From Reticulitermes speratus (Eukaryota; Arthropoda; Insecta; Blattodea; Rhinotermitidae), in assembly GCA_021186555.1 (NCBI GenBank), contig JAJKFL010000004.1, positions 7,926,001 through 7,990,000 of the forward strand: a DNA stretch of 64,000 bases, read 5' to 3'. This document shows, in pieces, positions 21,678 through 32,763 of this stretch; position 1 is the stretch's first letter, and every line of letters starts with the position of its first letter. Position numbers and translations under genes: made by a program. The notes below the pieces were generated by a model. The model saw nothing but the letters and a program-made list of their open reading frames with translations. It had not been told where the DNA came from and ran no database searches.

Positions 21678-21833
21678 CAGCTCTTCTAGGGTTTTACACT
21701 GAATATCGCGTTTATTGATTCCCGACGTTTACAACGAACGTATCGCTTTCATTTTAAACCCTTAAACCTTCGAAACGTCGGGAATTAATATCCCTAATGC
21801 TGAACGTAACATCCCAGAAGACCTGAATCCTCA
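21678..21833 (+). mobile_element. family A hairpin element, diverged
   Basis: Left part CTCTTCTAGGGTTTTACAC and GATTCCCGACGTTT; right part CGAAACGTCGGGAATTAAT and GTAACATCCCAGAAGACC. The arms pair around the CCCGACGTTT core. The central section is unrelated to the 22612-22860 copy. Confidence 0.65.
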
Positions 21834-22444
21834 GTATCAACACTTTGCAAGTCTCAAACCTCGTAGGTAAAAAAGTATGTCGCCTTGGCATGGCTTTGAA
21901 CCATGGACTCAGTTTCACAGTAGTGACACAATGTTTCACAACTGGTCTCCGTCGTTGCGCCTGGGCAAATTTTTCTTTTAATTGCACACGAAAATATAAG
22001 TACATGATTATGTTTGCATTATGGTACTCGGGTACATTTTGTGCATTACCAGATGCGAATGATGTGCTGAAGTTATGGCGGTGAGCAGTTTAACAGGATA
22101 AGAGAAACTGCAAATTAAACGTTTGAAGGCTAAACTTGATGTATATTACGTATACAGATTCAGTTGGTTCCCCACAGAGGAACTGTTAGACGTATTTTTG
22201 AATACTGTATAAGGAAGTAATGACTATATTTTGAGAACTGTGAAACACGCAAGCAGTATGCGGGTAAAATTCAACGCTTTTAGTGTTAAAAGCGACGGTG
22301 TGCACGAGGCTTTGAAGTGTTAATGATAATACAAATTATTTTTTTTTATTGTCATGAATAATTTCCAATTACAAATATCTGTTGGACTAAACTTGCCAGA
22401 TTAAGTGTTCGCGATCTGATATCATTTGTACGGTTTCGACGTTT
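21834..22444. other. no recognised gene
   Basis: Unclassified; overlapping short open frames on both strands at 21754-22084 have no family resemblance. Confidence 0.35.
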
Positions 22445-22520
22445 ATAATTTATATATTTATATATATATATTTATATATTTATATATAAAATATATTTAT
22501 ATATTTATATTTATAACAAT
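22445..22520. repeat. A/T-only simple repeat
   Basis: Runs of TATATATTTA and variants; AT-only low-complexity sequence. Confidence 0.9.
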
Positions 22521-22611
22521 GCAATTAAAAACGCTACCCTAAATGTGCAAAACTTTACATGAAAAGTTGGTAGACGCTAAACTTTAACACATCACACCAA
22601 AAAATACAATG

Positions 22612-22860
22612 ATTTCAGGCTTCCGCCGCGATGCTGATGTAATCTGTGGTCTTTTGGGTAATTACACGGCGTCGTGTGGTAATTATTTACCGACGTTTCG
22701 GGACAACGTGTCGGTCCCATCTTCACGGGTCGAGATTCCAAGAAGGAAAGGAATCTTGGAATCTCGACCCGTGAAGATGGGACCGACACGTTGTCCCGAA
22801 ACGTCGGTAAATAATTACCACACGACGCCGTGTAATTACCCAAAAGACCACAGATTACAT
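22612..22860. mobile_element. family A hairpin, perfect 104-bp arms and 13-bp TSD
   Basis: A 249-bp unit between perfect direct repeats AAAAAATACAATG (22599-22611 and 22861-22873). After a 27-bp lead beginning ATTTCAGGCTTCCGCCGC, the arms 22639-22742 and 22755-22858 are exact reverse complements with a 12-nt spacer. Each arm carries GTGAAGATGGGAC, TTGTCCCGAAACGTCGG and AATAATTACC. On the RNA level the arms would form one long hairpin. Mirror-image open frames on both strands follow from the symmetry and are not genes. Confidence 0.9.
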
Positions 22861-22873
22861 AAAAAATACAATG

Positions 22874-24301
22874 TATATAGCGAAACACCTTAATAATCTA
22901 TACGAGTATTATATCAAAACTCCGATATTGATACGGCAATAGTGTTAATCTACAAAAGTTCAAAGGCGAAAATAATGTAAACATTTGTAAAACGTAACTA
23001 TGAAAACAGTCTGTATACTTTTAATAAAGGATAACGAATATTTACACATTTTAAGAATTTTGAACCTTGTCCAATATGAATTGGATATTTGACGTCCCTT
23101 ACATTCACATTATTATATAATTTTTTCAGTGTATTTGGATAATTGCTTCATGCATGTAGTTAGGTACACTTCTGTCTACAGTTGATGTGACTCTTTGCAA
23201 ATGGACCTCTGATAGCCGAAACATGTCGCATCTCTGAAATAGGCTACTAGGGATTTTCCCTAGATACATTGCACTTGTCGGTCTGATCTGTTGAATTCTG
23301 AATTATGAACAGACGGTAATATGGAACACCACATGTTGGCAGCTGTGTTTTTGTTACATCAGTCCCTCGCTGTGTGTTACTTGTCTAGGCGTAAGATTCT
23401 ACATAATTTGGAAAGGACTTGCACAAGGCCACCTTCAGCTGAATGTATAAAATATATATATTGATGCAGAGTTAATTAAAGTTATAAAATATATTGAAAA
23501 GCTGGTGTATATTCATCTGCATACAGTATTTAGCCAGTTTCTGTAATTACGTTAAAGCCTTCTCTCCATCGAATGGAGCTAAAAATGTTATTTTGGTCAT
23601 ATTGTCTTGTGTGTTTGCACGTTCTAATAGCAGCATTGGTGCTACAGCTGGATGTGATGAGTTCTTTTTTGTTTTTATTGCCAGTAATGAAAATTCGCCC
23701 CGCAATTATTTCATAACTAAGAGTTAACGTTAGGCCGTAACCATTTGAGAGTTCATGAGAAGGCAGTGAACTCGGCACCATATACTTTTATGTACTGTAA
23801 TTGTTATTAGGGTATACAGTGACGTTTATTTTACACTGCAGCTCTGTTGAGGAAAATTGGGAAAGAAGTAGAGGATTTCCTAAATCGTAAAATGGTCTTA
23901 CGCATGAAAAGTTTCGGCCAAACCTTAATGACTCTCCATCAGTAGTCAGTTAGTAAATAAGTAAAGAGAGTCTATGTATTTCTTCCTTTGTATATTTTAA
24001 GGTTTCTTTTTTCTATTATGGTGATTAAATTGCCGTGACCTATTTCATTGTACTGTGACAACATCTGCCGGGAAGTACCAAGATGAATCATGAAGGCAAA
24101 GACAACTTTTTTTTCTTCGCCCCGTATCTCAGAGACTTTCATTTTTGCAGATATTTTGCACAAAACTTAGTAGAGTAGAAACCTTTTGTGTAATATCTGT
24201 GAATTTTTCAGCCGTTTTGACGATTTTCGGATTGAGTTACAGCGAAAGATGCAAAGAGTTTGGCGTCTCTCCCAGAATTACCCTACATATTAATAATATT
24301 T
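22874..24301. other. no recognised gene; one hammerhead-like remnant
   Basis: Mostly unclassified AT-rich DNA. At 23208-23227 the sequence CTCTGATAGCCGAAACATGT looks like a family B core with stem II deleted. Nothing else recognised. Confidence 0.4.
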
Positions 24302-24611
24302 TGGGGTCACGCGGTGGCGCAGTTGGTTGGGGCACTGCGCTACAAACTGGAATGTCGCGGGTTTGATTCCCGATGGTGTCAATGGGAATTTTTCATTGAC
24401 ATAATCGTTTCGGTCGCACTATGGAACTGGGATCGACTCAGCCTCTAACAGAAATGAGTACCAGGAGTGTTTCCTGGGAGATAAAGGCCTGCCGGTGCGT
24501 AGGGCTGACAACCTTACCACCTTCATGTGCCGATTGTCTAGAAATCTGGGAGCCTCAACCGCCTGGAACCCTCAGGGCCTGTCCAGGCCTGTAATGGGAT
24601 TGCTTTACCTA
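24302..24611 (+). mobile_element. tRNA-derived SINE, family SINE-A, most complete copy
   Basis: The A-box TGGCGCAGTTGG fits the Pol III consensus well, and the B-box reads GGGTTTGATTCCC (one change from GGTTCGATTCC). The body has CACTATGGAACTGGGATCG, CTCAGCCTCTAACAGAAATG and TTTCCTGGGAGATAAAGGC, ending GGGATTGCTTTACC. Other copies: 4122-4263, 21155-21404, 38363-38655 and 49531-49822. A 129-residue open frame starting at 24495 runs out of the SINE and is not a gene. Confidence 0.9.
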
Positions 24612-25713
24612 TTAATAATATTTTGCCGGCACTCTAGTTCACCTTCTTTCTTCTCACTTGCCACCCTCTGTGTCGTCATTTTCCTACGCTGCCGAATTTT
24701 TCCTCCTCCCTGCCTTTCACTTTGGGACGAACTTTTGTTCAGCCACCGTGTTTTTCGGTTTTTCTTCGAAAGTCTCCTTTCGGCTTGGAGTTCTAAAACA
24801 TGTTTCGGCTTCAGTGACTGTGCGCCGGGGGTTCTTGCTGGTGTTGCACGGACTTTGGTGTTTTTTTTGTGTTTGGTTGATTAAGTTCTGGCAAAGCCAT
24901 GCAACCGTTTTATTGATTTCGTATGAGCTTGTAGCCTTCCTGTCTTTGCTTGTGTATAAAGTTAATGTGTGCAGTGGCAAGGTAACCTTACTGAAAAAGT
25001 GAGAATTTTGATTATTGTTCTTCAGAGTCATGTTATAATAAATGCGTTGGTTTTACCCAGTTCAAAATTTGTTTGCATTTCGAATTTATTTGATGAGACT
25101 CGCCCCCGGACATCGCTTCTACTGGCGTTTTGAGTGCTGTAATACGGAGAAGGGGGAGTCTGAGTATTAATATTCATATTTGTATTAATGTTAATAAAAT
25201 GAATAATATTTCTTTAATCAAAATTTACACCACATAGCAATATGTTTTGAACAAGGACTGTAGATATTAATGATATTAATTATATGTTATGTTTCGTAGC
25301 AATGCATGACAAATGTTTTAGAAAAACATAATTTGTAATGAGCTTCATAAAATACAGTTTGTTTTGGATCCATAAGAAGCATAAGTCTCTCGCGCGGCAA
25401 GCTTTGATGTAAATTACTGTTCCAAACATTTCATCAAGTTTTTCATTAATTTGCGAGATAAAATAGGCCAAAGTGAGACAGACCTTCCTATCATTCACTC
25501 AATTTATTAATTTCTTTCTAGGAATATATAATGAAACGAATCTTTTTTCAGTCTGCAATATTTCACCTATATTCATTGCTTAGCAATTCCGTACCAAATA
25601 CTGGTTTCTTCAGTAGACAGTCAGTCGTTTCATTCGTAATGTTGCACACATAGTAGAGTTCGACCACGAAAAAAGGGAATACAATTTTAGAAGGCGGCAC
25701 GTTATAGTTTTGT
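24612..25713. other. no recognised gene
   Basis: Unclassified. Overlapping open frames at 24495-25031 on both strands show no domain. Confidence 0.4.
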
Positions 25714-26011
25714 ATTAAGTAATTAACTGAGTAACTAAATGAATAGCTGACGGAATAAATAAGAAGTTAACTGACTGACTAGCTGACTGATTAATGGCTG
25801 AAGGATGATTAACAAATTGACTACTTCGCTAAGTAACTGACTAAACAAGTAACTAACAATTAATTGACTAACTAATTGAGAAAGTAACCAATTAATTTTT
25901 TTACTCACTAACTACTGAACAAATAATTGGCCGATTAAAAACTAATTCACTAACTACCTAATAACTAACTGGCTGACTCATTAATTAAATACCCCATTAA
26001 CTGACAACTAA
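25714..26011. repeat. eroded TAACTGAC/CTAA simple repeat
   Basis: About 300 bp made of variants of AACTGACTAACT, such as AACTGACTGACTAGCTGACTG and CACTAACTACC, with interruptions. It abuts the RTE-like 3' tail at 26012-26095, whose complement ends in (GTTA)n, so it may be the expanded and decayed terminal microsatellite of that copy. Confidence 0.8.
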
Positions 26012-26095
26012 TTGACTAACTTCATGGAGTAGATTTCTCTTTGAGAAGCTGATATTTCATCAGTGTGTCGAGAGATTTCCCACATTTTATAAATC
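26012..26095 (-). mobile_element. RTE-like retrotransposon 3' UTR tail, decayed
   Basis: The complement carries ATAAAATGTGGGAAAT, CAGCTTCTCAAAGAG and CTACTCCATGAAGTTAGT, a diverged version of the tail at 57362-57455. It is truncated at the same region as the 19890-19985 copy. Confidence 0.7.
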
Positions 26096-27857
26096 TCAAA
26101 TATTCATTACTTCTTTACAAGAGGCCGCCACCTGTGCCTGCTATAAGTCACGTGACTTCACGGACACAGTGTGTATCCTGTTCGGTTTCAATGATTTTGC
26201 TGAACAATGGCTATACAATTACACACAACGTGTACAGTAATCTCGTGATGAACGTAGAACTTGATACTTGCTTTCATCAAATTACCAATATGTTGTTTGA
26301 AAAGCGCCCAGCTTTTTTTTTTTTTGCTCTAAAGAGAGTGGTGGAGAGGGAAGGGGAGTTATCACGTTACACTTTGCCTGTCTTGACTAAAGGCACTCTG
26401 GTTTTTGTTAGCTTCATATTCAGCTGTGATCAAATTATTGAATGTGTTCCACACTCAGTGCAAGAAGTGAAGGCATGAATGTGACGCGGTACATGTCTGT
26501 TCGTATGTATTCGACACTACTGGATGGATTTTGGTTAAATTTGGCGTTGGAGATCTGAAGAGATTCTCAGCCGAATTTGATTTTAATATCTGTCGCTGAT
26601 CGAATATAAATCCTCCATTTTACCTGACCCTTAACATTTTCTATCGAAAATATTCCATCGTCCAAAGAGGTAAATTTATTGTGCACACCATACATTGAAT
26701 TCGCTATATTTTCCTCTGTGGTAAGTATCTGACTAAATACATTTAAAAAGTTGTCTATTCTTATATACGATGTGAAATGTGTGATATTGTAGTTGGATCT
26801 ACAGAACGTGAGAGTCAATGATAAGAACTTTTAGAAGAAATAAATTATGTTTGGATAAGTATTGAAATGCGAGTATCTAACGCGAATATTATTTTTGAAT
26901 GAAATCATTCGTTTCGTACGTAGGCAGTAGGAGACACAAGAAACTATGGGAAGTGGTTATTAAAATGGGTATTCAATTAATGGTTTATGTTGAATGTGAA
27001 CTGGAGTCAAAGGTTAGAGTTGAGTAGAAGTAAGAATTCTAAGTTCTGTTGAGGAGGTGTCCGGTTCGAAATTTTTCCGAACACTTACCAGAATGATAAA
27101 AAATTTTCTTGCTTTCTCTCAGTCTCTCCAGGGAAATGCGGAGGTAAATGCCTACAAATAGACTGTAAACGCTTTCTTTCACATCCTTTCTAATTACTTT
27201 TACACAATTATCCAAATATTCGATGGTATAGCCTGTAATCGTATTTGCTGAGAGCGTCGTTAAGCAAGCAAGCCAACACGAATATACAGACATATAAACA
27301 AACAGAGTCCGGGTGGACACAATAATAAAACTCTGAGTTCCGTAGAAGTAATGTAATACCGGGTGTTTTTTTTATCGTTTCTCCGTCCATGACAGCTTTA
27401 TCTCATAGAAAGTCTGCATCCGACGGAACATTCGCTGGAATCTGTTGTACCCAGGGACATTCTATATTTTGATTGGCTGAGTGAGGGTTGGGCCCACTTT
27501 CCAAACACGAACTCTATATGCTGAAGATATTTAAGTACAAATTTGCGAAGACACTCCTCTGGTTGTTATGAGACAAACAGTCTTATAAATGTAACCCTTT
27601 ACTTGCAGCTTGCTGCGGTGACGTATAATTTCCTTAATGTTATCCTCAGGTTGGGAACATGCAGTAAATTCTGTAAGTGCTTGCTTTACTGTGACGCTTG
27701 TAACCTTGCCTGACGCCACTCCCATAGGATTACTCAAACACGGACACTAAGACGCAGATATTACTGGCCAAATTACGTCAAGATGACGCTGCAAATATTA
27801 CATCAACTTCTTGCCCTTTATACAAATCTTATTCAGACAAATGTTTTATGTTTCATG
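26096..27857. other. no recognised gene
   Basis: Unclassified. A 137-residue plus-strand open frame (26065-26478) has no domain I recognise. CCGGGTGTTTTTTTTATCG at about 27359 may be a lone transposon end, without a partner. Confidence 0.4.
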
Positions 27858-27886
27858 TTATTCAACACAACTTTTTATTAAAGACT

Positions 27887-27929
27887 GCCCAACATGTTTC
27901 GAACCTATTTAAGGTTCATCTTCAGGGGC
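27887..27929 (-). ncRNA. hammerhead-like ribozyme motif, best-formed copy
   Basis: On the minus strand: stem I GCCC with GGGC, core CTGAAGA plus one T, stem II GAACCT/AGGTTC (6 bp, loop TAAAT), GAAA, stem III strand ACATGT (palindromic), then a cleavage-site triplet GTT. All conserved core residues of the hammerhead (CUGANGA, GAAA, NUH) are present. The extra base before stem II is unusual but known in some natural hammerheads. Activity is inferred. Confidence 0.65.
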
Positions 27930-28332
27930 TTAATTGTTGAAATTACATCAGCTATACATCTGGTATTGAAGTTACATAAATTCTTACAATGCCTTTAGAT
28001 GTGTATGGGTTTTGATTTCTGTATCAGTTATTTTGTGTTCACTAATACAGAAATTAAAACCCATACACATCTAACAGCATTGTTGTCCAACTCCACACAA
28101 CAGCACGCGAAATAACACGCTAATAAGCAACAACAAATACAATACCAGGATTCTGTGTATCAAGTGAACAAGGCAGCTATTTTAAATCTTGACTTAACTT
28201 ATATGATAAAATTATAAGTTTTAAAGTTTTACATAATTTTAAAAATTCAAATGTTTGTAACCTTGTACTGAGACAAGTGTACTCTTCGGGCCCCTTTTAA
28301 CATGCAATATGAAGTGTGGTAGCCTAATTACG

Positions 28333-28370
28333 TCCCTGAAGATGGTCTACGGACCGAAACACGTGTAGGG
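28333..28370 (+). ncRNA. hammerhead-like ribozyme motif
   Basis: Core CTGAAGA at 28336-28342, extra T, stem II GGTC/GACC with loop TACG, GAAA at 28356-28359, stem III strand ACACGTGT (8-nt palindrome), cleavage triplet GTA. Stem I is short (TCC with GGG). Confidence 0.6.
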
Positions 28371-28471
28371 GAATGCAACAATACTAATAAAACTATAAAA
28401 GTAATTTATGTTTGTGCATTTGTTGGTTACTGAATAGTGAGTGAAAATGCACGGTGAAAGTAACATGAAAT

Positions 28472-29266
28472 TTGAGCGCATTTGTTGGTTTTAGTTACCA
28501 TATCTAACTGTTCAATGCACAGTTATGGATCATTTAAAAGTTTGTCAAACAGTTTAATTTTTCGTGTGTGTGTGTGTGGTCACTCGGTATTCAAACCAGC
28601 GATCTGTAAAGCGTCCATGTTGACCGTGAGAAGCTACAGTGTTAGATGGTCCGTAGTTGCACCTGCTTTCGCAAAACAATGTTCAGGCCACGTGAACGCG
28701 TTAGTATTCATATATTCAGACTTACTGGCACGCAGTTGTCCTGTTCGACAGTGCACCGTGTTTCCTCTGCTGATACGCTTCGTGGTGTACGCCACATTTA
28801 CAGGTTCACTGCAAATGTTTCTGTTACCTACAGTTTTAGTGATCATGTTATCTGGTAAATGAAGCTTTCGGTGTTTGTGTGTCTGTTTCTTCTCCATATC
28901 CAATTTGCCACTGAAATCATACGAAAGTGTTACAAAATATACACGCTGTTTTGATCTTTTTCTTCTTCTAATTTATTTATTTTTATTTTTAAGTTTTACT
29001 GTTTGTTTATTTGTATTTTATTTATTTAGCTTTATCTTTGTATTTTTCCTCCCTTACTGTTACTCTATTCCATATATGTTTTTTTTCCAGCTGTCTTAGC
29101 TGCTTGCATTCTCTGTATCCCTAACTCCTTCACGTTGTCTCTATCCACCCCTCACTCACCCTGGTTCTACCCTATTGGCTGTCGTCACTCCTACTGATTG
29201 CTACCCCGCGCGCACTTTCTATGAACCTACGTTATAGGTTGCTGGCTTTCTTTCTTTCCTACTCGG
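28472..29266. other. no recognised gene
   Basis: A further GCGCATTTGTTGGTTTTA block at 28477-28494 is another family B end fragment. (TG)n lies at about 28565-28578 and a T-rich stretch at 28960-29090. Overlapping open frames at 28482-28903 on both strands have no domain. Confidence 0.4.
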
Positions 29267-29363
29267 ACTCTGGACCCGTGAAAATGGGACCGATGCGTTG
29301 TCCCGAAACGTTGGTAAACAGTTACCACATGATGCCGCGTAATATACCAGAAGAGGGCAGATC
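29267..29363 (+). mobile_element. family A element, right arm only
   Basis: TGGACCCGTGAAAATGGGAC, TTGTCCCGAAACGTTGG and CCGCGTAATATACCAGAAGAG match the right arm of 22612-22860. The left arm is absent. Confidence 0.75.
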
Positions 29364-30278
29364 TCAGTATTCAGTTTATTTTCCAAAATTAAAATTAAAT
29401 CCTTATTACTTGTCCCTCTCGGGACTTAGGTGTATATTTGGTGTTTTTTTTTGTCACTGTTCGTGTTGTTCCATGCAGGTTGCTATAGGCAGACCCCCTG
29501 GCCAAGAAATAGTTTCAAATGTCTAGAGCGATTAATATTTTCAAAAGATAATTTTTCTGAAATCGAACATTTTAGAGGATATGAAGCCATAAAATACGAA
29601 GAACATGAATTGTTATTGCTCCTAAAGTGCGAAAGGATTACATACATTGGGATCGCATTTTATGCGAATTTGAAATAGCGCGGTATAAAAGATATTAATA
29701 AATTTTCATTTTTTGCGCAAAATTATAAACGATTTGAAACACAAAAATAAAGTGGGGGAGACAACGTGTCCTGAATAGGCGTCTGTTACATCCCCTGTTC
29801 TTTCAGTGTCTTCGGAATATAAAGATATTTCCCAATTTTTTAGGCAGTGTTCTACATTAATGAATGAGTAAATGTCATTAAATTAAGCATAATTGGTTAT
29901 TCATATTGTACGTAACAAGTATGTTTAAAAGAAAACATACGCTACAATTTTTACATATTTGTGCGCTCCGAGAAGGCATGCCCCCAGCTTTATATTTATT
30001 CGTATGGAAAAATTAGTCTTCATTTATGCGAGGTTTTCAGGAAAATATCCCTCTTATAAAATGCGACCCCAATCTACGGTCGTTTTGAAGGTATAATTCT
30101 ATATAAGTCTAACGTTTGAATTAAACGTACGAAATGGCAATAATGAGACAACGTAATGATCGATTCGTCGTGTTTCAGAGTTCAGATAACACTGGCTGAA
30201 ATAGAGATAATTACGAATGCTGATTAGCTGAGATTGTCTGGCCTATTTGTACGTACTCTTTTTGACTTTTTTTTTTAA
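29364..30278. other. no recognised gene
   Basis: Unclassified AT-rich sequence. Confidence 0.4.
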
Positions 30279-30529
30279 TGGCTCGACAGCCCTATATGGG
30301 CCTGGGCCTCCTCGTTTCGTCGAGGTTTCACGATCACACTTTAGACACACCACACTCGGTAGGACTCCTCTGGACGAGGGACCAGCTCGTCGCAGAGACC
30401 TCTACCTGACAACACATAACACTCACAAGAGACAGACATCTATGCCCCCGGTGGGATTCGAACCCACGATCCTAGTAAGCGAGCGGCCTCAGACTCACGC
30501 CTTAGACCGCACGGCCACTGGGATCTGCC
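30279..30529 (-). mobile_element. tRNA-derived SINE, family SINE-B, well preserved
   Basis: In complement: A-box region CAGTGGCCGTGCGGTC with TAAGGCG, B-box GGGTTCGAATCCC, the usual body, and the tail CCATATAGGGCTGTCGAGCC. The tail is shared with the chimeric SINE at 51319-51737. A 111-residue plus-strand open frame overlapping it is not a gene. Confidence 0.9.
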
Positions 30530-31261
30530 TCTTCTTGACTTCCTTAGTGATAATAAAGCAAAGTACGAAGAAACGTATTTGATAGTGCGGCAGGACCAAG
30601 AATCCTCTGCCTTATGGATAAAAATAACAGCTTTACTGCAACATCTAACTGCTTACTAAATTCTGGGGGTTTCTTCTACTTCTATATGTATATAGGTGAA
30701 GTGAATGTTTGTCGTAAAAATTTGCTGAAAGTTGTCAATATGCGCGTCGACTTGTTGCGAATCGACGACTTTAAATGAAAGACAAAATATTGCTGTGGAC
30801 TTAAGATTGATGTTTCTTAACTGTGTGTAATACTAAAATAAACATTTGAGTGTCCCACGGCGTGGACTACGAAAATTACTGCTGTCCGGAATCAGACTCC
30901 CTTTAATTTTATAGATAGGCCTCGTTGTAATGTCAAGCATTTTACGTTTTTACTGATTATAGTGGAGCTGCCAGGTTTGGCCGGGACGCAATGCAGGTCG
31001 TCTAGGATTCAGTCAGGGTCGCCCTTGCTCCACTTGGTGCTCTCGTACAAACAGCACTTGTTTACCTTACGTCGTGTACACTCCGCAGTTGACAAGCAAA
31101 ACGTACGTAACATGCAGTAAGCACGTTCTTGTGTTCGTAAGACATGGGCCTGTCATTAAAGTGAGCCTTCTTTGAAGGCAGATTACAGTTTCGTCGTTAT
31201 CAAAATTATTCCTGCAAAGAATTCATCGTTATTTTGTTTCTACTCATTTGACAACTTTTTT
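30530..31261. other. no recognised gene
   Basis: Unclassified. A short inverted pair, GTCGACTTG and GAATCGAC, lies near 30747-30770. Confidence 0.35.
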
Positions 31262-31427
31262 TTTTTTGTGGAGAAGGACCCCGCAGCAGAAACTACGGAC
31301 GTACCGCAGAAACCTGTCCCAGTGCCACTTTGTCCACCACAAATCCCACATGGACTGACCTGGGATCGAACTCGGGCCTCCGCGGTGGGAGGCCGGCAAC
31401 TAACCGCCTGAGCCATGGATCGGCTTT
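31262..31427 (-). mobile_element. tRNA-derived SINE, family SINE-D
   Basis: In complement: GCCGATCCATGGCTCAGGCG (A-box), GGTTAGTTGCCGGCCTCC, B-box GAGTTCGATCCC, then CATGTGGGATTTGTGGTGG and a 3' A-rich tail. A tail fragment of the same family lies at 59599-59655. Confidence 0.8.
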
Positions 31428-32104
31428 AGACAACGTTAAGACTTGATCTTCTCTCGTTCTGTTCTGATTTAGTCGTATATGTTATGCATTTTAACACGTA
31501 TTTATGGATAACCGCTGAAGGTGGCAGCTGTTAAAGTTATGCTTGTGTCAGTATTGCACCATCTATCATTGCTGAAGTACAGCAGGATTAACTCCATAAC
31601 GTCTGCAGCTTCAGACGCATCGCTAACGTTAATTGCAGGAGATTGCACAAGAGCGTGTGCGCGTAGATCAGTGTGTTTCTGCAATCAGAGCGGTGGATAT
31701 GCCAGTATTTTTCTGCTTACGTAGCAGCTGCAATCACGTAATTGAGGCAGGAGAACCTTAAGTTTTGTGAAATTTGCCCTGAAGGTTGTCATGCTAAATG
31801 ACGGGGACTTTGTGGTTGTAACCCTGCTATATTATCATTTAGGTAGGAGCATCGTGATGCACAATTAGTTTTTATAGTCTGTTTGGTAATTTTATTAGTA
31901 TTTATTAGCCATCTTTCAAAGTTCTGAGGTTAGGTATGTTTGACAAAATTTTAAAGAATTTAAAGTAGTCGTGACCTTAACGGCAAGAACGTGTAGCTGG
32001 AAAATATAAAATCCTTCGGAGAAAGTTTGGACCAGTAGAAGTTAATGGCGTCTTGAGAATACGGTAAATGAAGAATTGTACACCCTGTATAAAGACAATT
32101 ATCT
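31428..32104. other. no recognised gene
   Basis: Unclassified. GTACACCCTGTATAAAG at about 32080-32096 resembles a lone mariner-type end. Confidence 0.35.
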
Positions 32105-32390
32105 GGTAACGTACATGCGTGTTAAAAGATTACAATGAACTGGGTATGTGGGAAGGATGTACTACAACGGAATCCGAAAATGAATTCTGGAAGTATCGGA
32201 GGAGGAAGGCTCGCAGGAAAGCTGAGGAATAGATGGGAAGATGAAGTGCGGAAGGATGCCGACAAATTGCTGAATACGAAAAACTGGCGCAGAGCGGCAA
32301 GACGTAGGCGTGACTGAAGGAAGAAACCAGGGAAGCCATGGCGGGGAAACGGGTCGAAGAGCCATAGCAAGAAATGGAAGAAGTAAAATG
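32105..32390 (+). mobile_element. non-LTR retrotransposon C-terminal fragment, second family
   Basis: The frame from 32135 gives WVCGKDVLQRNP, then GGGRLAGKLRNRWEDEVRKD and NWRRAARRRRD before a stop. This is the GRP-RWED...NWRR-A-DRD pattern that ends many insect LINE polyproteins. It differs from the RTE-like copies at 183-634 and 56945-57455. It is 5'-truncated. Confidence 0.7.
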
Positions 32391-32763
32391 TATTAACAAA
32401 AGCAATATATAGCAAAATATTAGTGTACGTTGAAGGTAAAAAAGTCTTTGTGAAATTGGACACCAGTGCACGGAATCAAAATTATCGCTGTAAATGTTGG
32501 TGCAGAAGTTTTTGGAAATGTTAGATTTCTGATGCACATATGGAGAACAGAATAGCATGTAAAATAGGAAGTTAGTAGTTTGAATATGTTACCCAGTAGT
32601 GTTGACATGCTGAAATCTTTACAGGCTATAAAAACCTGGATATGTTGTGCCGATGGGATGATAAAAGTGCATACAGAATTTTTGTGGGGAAACTCTCCTA
32701 AACCGGCCACTTCGAAACCCCAGAAAGGACAATTTTATATTACTCATACCTTGCATATTCTTA
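32391..32763. other. no recognised gene
   Basis: Unclassified spacer. Confidence 0.35.

Larger units (their letters stand above)
27858..28471. mobile_element. family B element(s) with two hammerhead-like motifs
   Basis: The left part holds a minus-strand motif (27887-27929), the right part a plus-strand motif (28333-28370). Between them is an inverted repeat with 41-bp arms (27987-28027 and 28042-28082) around a 14-nt loop. The right end has TTTGTGCATTTGTTGGTTAC and then ATGCACGGTGAAAGTAACATG, the family end signature. I could not find a target-site duplication, so this may be one diverged element or two adjacent ones. Confidence 0.65.

Noticed and set aside
22592..22893. 98- and 94-residue frames with similar sequence on opposite strands
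   Set aside because: They mirror each other because the DNA is a perfect palindrome.
24301..24380. Possible functional tRNA gene
   Set aside because: A and B boxes are good, but no cloverleaf closes; the sequence continues as a SINE with other copies in the window.
26065..26478. 137-residue frame
   Set aside because: Starts in the decayed RTE-like tail and crosses a T-run; no domain recognised.
28482..28903. 126-residue plus and 89-residue minus frames as a gene
   Set aside because: Overlapping frames on both strands, no domain and no family resemblance, next to mobile elements.
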